56,502 nt of DNA, from the NCBI GenBank assembly GCA_016286165.1, contig JAEESE010000020.1, positions 1 to 56,502 of the forward strand. Direction: 5' to 3'. The stretch comes from Bacteroidaceae bacterium. Lineage in GTDB: Bacteria > Bacteroidota > Bacteroidia > Bacteroidales > Bacteroidaceae. The translations under genes were made by a program, and so were the position numbers. The stretch's first letter is position 1. Each line of letters begins with the position of its first letter. Under the pieces are notes generated by a model that had not been told where the DNA came from, ran no database searches, and was given only the letters and a program-made list of their open reading frames with translations. Below, piece after piece: positions 52,340-56,502 of this stretch.

Positions 52340-53059
52340 TTAGAGTTCAACAACGACGTTGTCGAAAGCGAAGTATTTGGGGTGCTTCACACCATAGTCG
52401 GATCTGTCGCTGCCGTCCATCGTGAAGCTGAGGCTGTTGACAGCTCCGAGGCTGCTGAGGTCAACCTTCGTCCAGGTGTTCAGGATCTTGCCGTCGCGAG
52501 CCATGTCAACGTCAATCTTATTGCCGTTGTCGGCGGTGATGGTGAGGGTGAAGTTGCCGCTCTTAGCCAGCGAAGCTGCATAACCGTCGCCGTTGGTGAC
52601 AACACCGAGCTCATAGGTCGTAGGACCAATCTGCATGGAACGTATCACGCGCTTCACACCTTCGGCGAAGTTGATCTTGGCATCGCAGTAAACGACGGCG
52701 AAGTTCTTGCTGCCATTGCTCGTGGGCACTGCCAGCTGATAGTCGTAAGAGGCATGCTCGGCCAGATTGGCGTCGATGTAGTTGGAGATAGCTACACCGC
52801 CTTCCGAGTAACCATACTGACCGCCCCAAGCGAGTGTCAGACCGCCGTTGAGACCGGTAGCAGCGTCGCTCCACTTGTAGTTGAGGGCGTTAGGTCCATA
52901 AAGCAGCGTTCCGTTGTACTGCTGATTGTCGATGAGCGCGTTCCAGTTCTCGCCTTCGAAGGTGAGCACTGCTGTCTTCTGTTCATCTTCATCGTCGCAT
53001 GAAGTAAACACCGTCATGCCCATTGCAAGCACGGCAAGAGTAAAAAGATACTTTTTCAT
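52340..53059 (-). CDS. DUF4465-like (BtuH-type) surface lipoprotein, first gene of the B12 operon
   Basis: 239 residues. The lipoprotein signal MKKYLFTLAVLAMGMTVFTS is followed by Cys and DDEDEQ, a strong surface-export stretch. The body is a beta-sandwich: WNALIDNQQYNGTLLYGPN, GGLTLAWGGQYGYSEGGVAI, YCDAKINFAEGVKRVIRSMQ, WTKVDLSSLGAVNSLSFTMD, ending FDNVVVEL. It matches my memory of DUF4465, the family in which BtuH cobalamin-binding proteins fall. The riboswitch leader ends about 90 bp upstream. The family name is from memory; the position supports a corrinoid-binding role. Confidence 0.78.
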   Translation of the reverse strand: MKKYLFTLAVLAMGMTVFTSCDDEDEQKTAVLTFEGENWNALIDNQQYNGTLLYGPNALNYKWSDAATGLNGGLTLAWGGQYGYSEGGVAISNYIDANLAEHASYDYQLAVPTSNGSKNFAVVYCDAKINFAEGVKRVIRSMQIGPTTYELGVVTNGDGYAASLAKSGNFTLTITADNGNKIDVDMARDGKILNTWTKVDLSSLGAVNSLSFTMDGSDRSDYGVKHPKYFAFDNVVVEL

Positions 53060-53148
53060 TTCTTGTTTCTTTTTTTTGAGTTATACATAAAGGTTTACTG
53101 TCCTCGCAGTGAATAATCCACGAAGCACGAGCGATGAGATGAACATAG

Positions 53149-53170
53149 GAAAAGCACCGCCTTGGCGGCT
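53149..53170 (-). terminator. Putative expression-platform terminator of the B12 riboswitch
   Basis: On the minus strand GCCGCC-AA-GGCGGT forms a tight hairpin followed by GCTTTT. It lies between the aptamer and the first gene, where ligand binding could switch termination. Confidence 0.6.
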
Positions 53171-53204
53171 CGTGTCCTTGCACCTTTCCTCGAGGCTCCG
53201 GAAC

Positions 53205-53558
53205 AGAACAAGATGCGGCAGGTCTTCTGACTTACTCCCGGAATGACACCTTCCCAGCTTGTTAACCTATTAACCTGTTAACCTGTTAACTTGTCAACTC
53301 GTCAACTCGTCAACTCGTCAACTTGTCAACTTGTCAACTTGTTAACTCGTCAACTTGTTAACTTGTCAACTTGTTAACTCGTCAACTTGTCAACTTGTCA
53401 ACTCGTCAACTTGTCAACTCGTCAACTTGTCAACGTCGCCAGTGGCTTGTGTCGTCATTCCCGACGAAGGAGCTTACAGCAGCGGGACTGTGCAGGACTC
53501 TCACCTGCTTCCCTCTTGGCACCCCGTGGGGTGAACCGCACTGTGTTGTAGCTGTTTG
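53205..53558 (-). promoter_or_regulatory. Cobalamin riboswitch, with a large repeat insertion
   Basis: Read on the minus strand it has the conserved parts in order: GGTGAGAGTCCTGCACAG, TCCCGCTGCTGTAA, GCCACTG (53446-53440), GGGAAGG (53255-53249) and AGTCAGAAGACCTGCC (53232-53217). The usual short peripheral segment between GCCACTG and GGGAAGG is replaced by 176 bp of 8-bp repeats. It controls the five downstream B12-uptake genes; binding of cobalamin normally lowers expression. The conserved core looks intact, so function is likely but not proved with the insertion. Confidence 0.93.
53258..53433. repeat. 22 tandem copies of an 8-bp unit inside the riboswitch
   Basis: Units CTTGTCAA, CTCGTCAA, CTTGTTAA, CCTGTTAA and CCTATTAA in exact 8-bp register, 22 x 8 = 176 bp. 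They differ only at the two or three pyrimidine positions. The array lies wholly within the peripheral arm of the aptamer. Confidence 0.95.
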
Positions 53559-53564
53559 CGGGCG

Positions 53565-53572
53565 CAAAGGTA
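53565..53572 (-). promoter_or_regulatory. Promoter -7 box (TACCTTTG) of the B12 operon
   Basis: TAnnTTTG on the minus strand just upstream of the riboswitch. A 7-bp-period AT-rich run (ACTTTAA/ACTTCAA, 53579-53613) covers the upstream promoter region and may help polymerase binding. Confidence 0.75.
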
Positions 53573-53705
53573 ATAAAAACTTTAAACTTCAAACTTTAAA
53601 CTTTAAACTTTTTATGCTTTCACGTGTTTTTTCCTCGCGCACGGGTACATTAATAATAAATTATGAAGCGGGAAAAGAATGGCCGAGCGCGTTTCCATAA
53701 AAAAA

Positions 53706-53792
53706 TTCCGTGTATTTCCGTGTATTTCCGTGTATTTCCGTTCTTTTCCGCTGTTTCCGTGTCTTTCCGATGTTTCCGCTGTTTCCGTTGTT
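53706..53792. repeat. Array of 9/10-bp units with TTTCCG core
   Basis: About nine units such as TGTATTTCCG, CTGTTTCCG and TGTCTTTCCG. On the minus strand they read CGGAAATACA and CGGAAACAG, the same CGGAA core as the ParC tail repeats. It lies just downstream of the initiator tRNA gene. Confidence 0.88.
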
Positions 53793-53833
53793 TAAAAAAA
53801 GGAGACCACTGCTGTGATCTCCTTTCCTGTGAG

Positions 53834-53906
53834 TTGCGGAGGTTGGACTCGAACCGACGACCTCCAGGTTATGAGCCTGGCGAGCTACCAACTGCTCCAC
53901 TCCGCG
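53834..53906 (-). tRNA. Initiator tRNA-Met (anticodon CAT)
   Basis: 73 nt, CGCGGAG acceptor with CTCCGCA, so bases 1 and 72 (C and A) do not pair, the mark of bacterial initiators. D arm GAGC/GCTC, anticodon stem CCAGG/CCTGG with loop CTCATAA. Two oddities: the anticodon stem has A29-U41 instead of the first of the three usual G-C pairs, and the T stem GTCGG/CCAAC has a C-A mismatch at 51/63. No CCA encoded. Confidence 0.92.
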
Positions 53907-53952
53907 ATGTTAAAAACGCCAAACAACAGGCTTCTTCTGTCGTTTGCGGCTG

Positions 53953-53984
53953 CAAAGGTAGTGCATTTTCTTGGAACTGCCAAG
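53953..53984 (-). promoter_or_regulatory. Promoter of initiator tRNA-Met (-7 TACCTTTG, -33 CTTG)
   Basis: -7 box at 53953-53960 and CTTG at 53981-53984 with 20 bp between, on the minus strand, 47 bp upstream of the tRNA 5' end. Confidence 0.7.
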
Positions 53985-54052
53985 CTTTTTCACCAAAAAA
54001 TGCTCTTTCAGGCGTTTTTTTGCACACGTGCGCAAAAAGTGTGTCGTTTTTT

Positions 54053-54084
54053 CTTGGCTGTAAGTGGCAAAAGCCTTACTTTTG
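54053..54084 (+). promoter_or_regulatory. Promoter of the TetR-fabG-rlu operon (-33 CTTG, -7 TACTTTTG)
   Basis: -33 CTTG at 54053-54056 and -7 box at 54077-54084, 20 bp apart, 24 bp upstream of the ATG at 54109. Confidence 0.7.
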
Positions 54085-54108
54085 CGCCTGCAATTAAGTG
54101 CAACGGTT

Positions 54109-54705
54109 ATGCCACAATTGAAAACTCGACAACTTCTTATCGACATAGCACGACTACAGTTTGCCAAACGGGGCTTCGATGGTACTACGATGAATGATAT
54201 CGCCGAAGCTTCGGGTAAAGGGCGTCGCACACTCTATACTTATTTCAAGAGCAAGGACGAGGTCTACGAAGCCGTCATCAACGGTGAACTGCAGCGCATC
54301 TCATCCACATTCCTGGCCGTGGCCCGCAAGCAGCTCTCGCCCCTCGACAAACTCGTGGAGCTTATCTTCGCCCACTTGAGCCTGATGAAAGAGGCCGTGG
54401 AGCGCAACGGATACCTGCGTGCCGAGTTCTTCCGTAATATATGGCAGGTAGAACGCGTGCGTAAGAAGTACGACAAGAAAGAACACGATATCATTGCCAA
54501 AACGCTCGAGGAGGGCATCGAGGCCCGCGTCTTCGATATCGACGATCTGCCGCTCTACACCGACATCATTCAGGCCACAGCCAAGGGCCTGGAGGTGCCT
54601 TACATCTACGGCCGTCTGGGACGCGGCATGGATATCAAAGCCACGCGCCCCATCGTCTCCAAGATACTACGTCGGGTGCTGCTCAAGGACGGACCGTGGC
54701 GTTGA
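54109..54705 (+). CDS. TetR/AcrR family transcriptional regulator
   Basis: 198 residues. The helix-turn-helix is at about 8-55 (LIDIARLQFAKRGFDGTTMN, then IAEASGKGRRTLYTYFKSKD), with a helical ligand domain after it. TetR proteins repress genes until a small molecule binds. Because it heads a transcript with fabG, its signal may be a fatty-acid or acyl-CoA derivative; this is inference. An in-frame start at 54064 lies upstream of the promoter box and is rejected. ATG at 54109 gives the expected short N-terminus (MPQLKTRQ). Confidence 0.9.
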   Translation: MPQLKTRQLLIDIARLQFAKRGFDGTTMNDIAEASGKGRRTLYTYFKSKDEVYEAVINGELQRISSTFLAVARKQLSPLDKLVELIFAHLSLMKEAVERNGYLRAEFFRNIWQVERVRKKYDKKEHDIIAKTLEEGIEARVFDIDDLPLYTDIIQATAKGLEVPYIYGRLGRGMDIKATRPIVSKILRRVLLKDGPWR

Positions 54706-54759
54706 ACCGGGCATCGGATTTTTTAGTAAACAGTAATCCATAAAAACATAAATCATCAA

Positions 54760-55497
54760 ATGAAACTACTTGAAGGAAAGACAGCGCTTATCACAGGCGC
54801 TGCAAGAGGCATAGGCAAGGCCATTGCCCTTAAGTTCGCCGCCGAAGGCGCTAATATCGCATTCACCGACCTCGCTGTCAACGAGGAGACACAGGCCGAG
54901 ATAGCCGCCCTGGGCGTTAAGTGCAAGAGCTATGCCAGCAACGCTGCCGACTTCGCCGAGACCGAGGAACTGGTAAAGCAGGTCAAAGAGGACTTCGGAG
55001 CCATCGATATTCTTGTCAACAACGCCGGCATCACCAAGGACGGTCTTATGCTTCGCATGACCGAACAGCAATGGGATGCCGTAATCGGCGTCAACCTTAA
55101 GTCGGCATTCAACTTCATACATGCTGTAGTGCCTGTGATGATGCGTCAGCGCGGCGGTTCTATCATCAACATGGCCAGCGTAGTAGGCGTTCACGGCAAC
55201 GCAGGTCAGGCCAACTACGCCGCCTCCAAGGCCGGTATGATAGCTCTGGCCAAGAGCATCGCTCAGGAGATGGGTCCCAAGGGCATCCGTGCCAATGCCA
55301 TCGCCCCTGGCTTCATTGAGACGGCCATGACGGCAGCCCTGCCCGAAGCCGTGCGCGAGGACTGGATGAAGAAGATACCTCTCCGTCGCGGCGGAAAGCC
55401 CGAAGACGTGGCAGACGTAGCTCTCTTCCTCGCCTCAGACCTCAGCTCATATGTCAGCGGTCAGGTCATCCAGATCGACGGCGGCATGAATATGTAA
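54760..55497 (+). CDS. fabG: 3-Oxoacyl-[acyl-carrier-protein] reductase
   Basis: 245 residues, usual length. It reduces 3-oxoacyl-ACP with NADPH in each round of fatty-acid elongation. The cofactor loop is ALITGAARGIGKAIAL, then DILVNNAGITKDGLMLRM, and the catalytic residues are Ser140 in NMASVVG and Tyr153/Lys157 in ANYAASKAG. The end SGQVIQIDGGMNM is typical. It lies 54 nt after the TetR gene, and its stop overlaps the next ATG by one base (TAATG). Confidence 0.95.
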   Translation: MKLLEGKTALITGAARGIGKAIALKFAAEGANIAFTDLAVNEETQAEIAALGVKCKSYASNAADFAETEELVKQVKEDFGAIDILVNNAGITKDGLMLRMTEQQWDAVIGVNLKSAFNFIHAVVPVMMRQRGGSIINMASVVGVHGNAGQANYAASKAGMIALAKSIAQEMGPKGIRANAIAPGFIETAMTAALPEAVREDWMKKIPLRRGGKPEDVADVALFLASDLSSYVSGQVIQIDGGMNM

Positions 55498-56171
55498 TGC
55501 AGATTCTCTACGAAGACAACCACATCATCATCGTAGCGAAGCAGGCCGGCGAGATTGTCCAAGGCGATAAGACCGGCGACCGCCCGCTATCCGAGATGGT
55601 GAAAGCCTACATCAAGGAACGCTACGCCAAGCCCGGCGAAGTGTTCCTTGGTGTAGTGCACCGTCTGGACCGTCCCGTAAGTGGGGTAGTGGTCTTCGCC
55701 CGAACGAGCAAAGCCCTCACGCGGCTGAATGAGATGTTCCGCCTGTCCAAGGTGCAGAAGACCTACTGGGCACTCGTGTACAACGAGCCGCGCCAACAGG
55801 CGGCTACCCTTACCCATTGGCTCGTCCGCAACGAGAAGCAGAACAAATCCTACGCCTATGCCAACGAGCGCCCTGGCGCCAAGCAGGCCGTCCTCGACTA
55901 TCAGGTCGTCGGCCACACCGACCGCTATCACCTGCTCGAGGTGCATCTTCATACCGGGCGCCATCATCAGATACGTTGTCAGCTTGCAGCCATCGGCTGC
56001 CCCATTCGCGGCGACCTGAAATACGGAGCGCCTCGCTCCAACCCCGACGGCAGCATAAGCCTACATGCCCGCAGCATCCGTTTCGAACACCCCGTGTCGC
56101 ACAAGGAGATATACGTTGAGGCGCCCGTGCCCGACGAGGGACCCTGGAAAGCTTGTTCGCTAAACCTCTAA
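55497..56171 (+). CDS. RluA-family pseudouridine synthase
   Basis: 224 residues. The catalytic Asp58 is in VHRLDRPVSGVVVFARTSKA. Further family features are the N-terminal EDNHIIIVAKQAGEIVQGD and LHTGRHHQIRCQLAAIGCPI near 155-175. There is no S4 domain, so it resembles RluA/RluC-like short forms and TruC-like enzymes that make pseudouridine in rRNA or tRNA; the target base cannot be read. It is coupled to fabG by a one-base overlap. Confidence 0.92.
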   Translation: MQILYEDNHIIIVAKQAGEIVQGDKTGDRPLSEMVKAYIKERYAKPGEVFLGVVHRLDRPVSGVVVFARTSKALTRLNEMFRLSKVQKTYWALVYNEPRQQAATLTHWLVRNEKQNKSYAYANERPGAKQAVLDYQVVGHTDRYHLLEVHLHTGRHHQIRCQLAAIGCPIRGDLKYGAPRSNPDGSISLHARSIRFEHPVSHKEIYVEAPVPDEGPWKACSLNL

Positions 56172-56502
56172 CCGCTACCCGCTAACCTCTCAACTGGTTA
56201 AGGTTCAAGGTTTCAGGTTTCAAGTTTCAGGTTTCAAGTAACTTTTATTTTGGGAATGATATAGCAGTTGACCTGCAAACCCCGTAGGGGTGAAGGATTT
56301 TAGGCAGGGGGCGAAGAAGGCCTTTAGAGGATTGCCCTTGGGCCATCCGTGCCTGATGAGGGGAGCCAGAACTCCTCTGGCGACGGAGGAGAAGCGGAGC
56401 GGAACCCCTGTTCATAGAACATAGTATATAGAGTGCCGTAGGTACGACGGAATTATTGAGTTTGTTCCTGCGTACCTACGGCACTCTATATACCTTCTGA
56501 CA
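56172..56502. other. Intergenic repeat region at the window end
   Basis: 331 bp without a gene. It contains 7-bp units AGGTTTC/AAGTTTC at 56208-56238, a small palindrome ACCCCGTAGGGGT near 56279, and the long inverted repeat listed separately. It looks like dispersed repetitive DNA. Confidence 0.6.
56424..56493. repeat. Perfect 23-bp inverted repeat
   Basis: GTATATAGAGTGCCGTAGGT+acg (56424-56446) is exactly complementary to 56471-56493, with a 24-base loop. The arm contains GTGCCGTAGGTACG, a word I associate with dispersed Bacteroidetes repeats. It may be a REP-type hairpin or a remnant of a transposon end. Confidence 0.85.

Noticed and set aside
53258..53433. Possible CRISPR array or replication-origin iterons
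   Set aside because: The 8-bp units have no spacers, no replication gene is near, and the array lies inside a riboswitch.
53258..53433. TTGACA-like boxes in the repeat as promoter -35 elements
   Set aside because: They arise from the repeat unit on the minus strand, and Bacteroidetes promoters use TTTG and TAnnTTTG instead.
53661..53900. 79-codon minus-strand frame over the CGGAA array and tRNA
   Set aside because: It translates a tRNA gene and a tandem repeat.
56172..56502. Insertion sequence or transposase gene at the window end
   Set aside because: Only inverted repeats are visible; no open frame with transposase motifs is present in the window.

Overview
The window looks like a chromosome segment from a GC-rich member of the Bacteroidales, most likely Prevotellaceae-like. 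The grounds are the repeated Bacteroidetes promoter element TAnnTTTG, lipoprotein signal peptides ending in Cys followed by Ser/Asp/Glu, type IX secretion (T9SS) components PorW and PorX, T9SS-type C-terminal tails on two secreted enzymes, and a TonB-dependent B12 uptake locus of the gut Bacteroidetes type. No phage, insertion sequence, plasmid backbone or CRISPR array was seen.

Layout. 1-2800: start of an anti-sigma-like gene, an ECF sigma factor, a cation diffusion facilitator and an FNT-family channel. 3235-7552: an operon for a tripartite efflux pump (TolC, EmrA-like, EmrB-like) plus a small coiled-coil protein. 8070-16446: a carbohydrate cluster with a GH2 galactosidase-type enzyme, divergent from a GH130 phosphorylase, a GH43 hydrolase and a GPH sugar symporter. 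16472-21951: acid-CoA metabolism (ADP-forming acyl-CoA synthetase, two tandem phenylacetate-CoA ligases, an ACT protein). 22025-28453: tRNA-Pro, aroA, a small conserved protein, porW and porX. 28554-32620: tsaE, asd and a Kef-type antiporter. 32707-44555: lolD-like, cvfB-like, two very large secreted glycan enzymes with T9SS tails, parC and a DUF3316-like gene in one tight plus-strand series. 44503-45818: S41 protease and tRNA-Val/tRNA-Leu. 46402-53572: a five-gene B12 uptake operon behind a cobalamin riboswitch. 53834-56171: initiator tRNA-Met, then TetR, fabG and an RluA-type pseudouridine synthase.

The most unusual theme is repetitive DNA that has entered functional sequence. GC-rich palindromic elements sit in frame in at least three proteins (the anti-sigma-like protein, the GH2 enzyme and the GPH transporter). 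A 9-bp array encodes part of the ParC tail and shares its CGGAA core with an intergenic array elsewhere in the window. Exactly 22 copies of an 8-bp unit are inserted in a peripheral arm of the B12 riboswitch. Several other short-period arrays (7, 8, 20, 22 bp) and long inverted repeats fill the intergenic spaces.

Coordinates and motifs were read by eye. Family assignments rest on recognised motifs and no database search was run.
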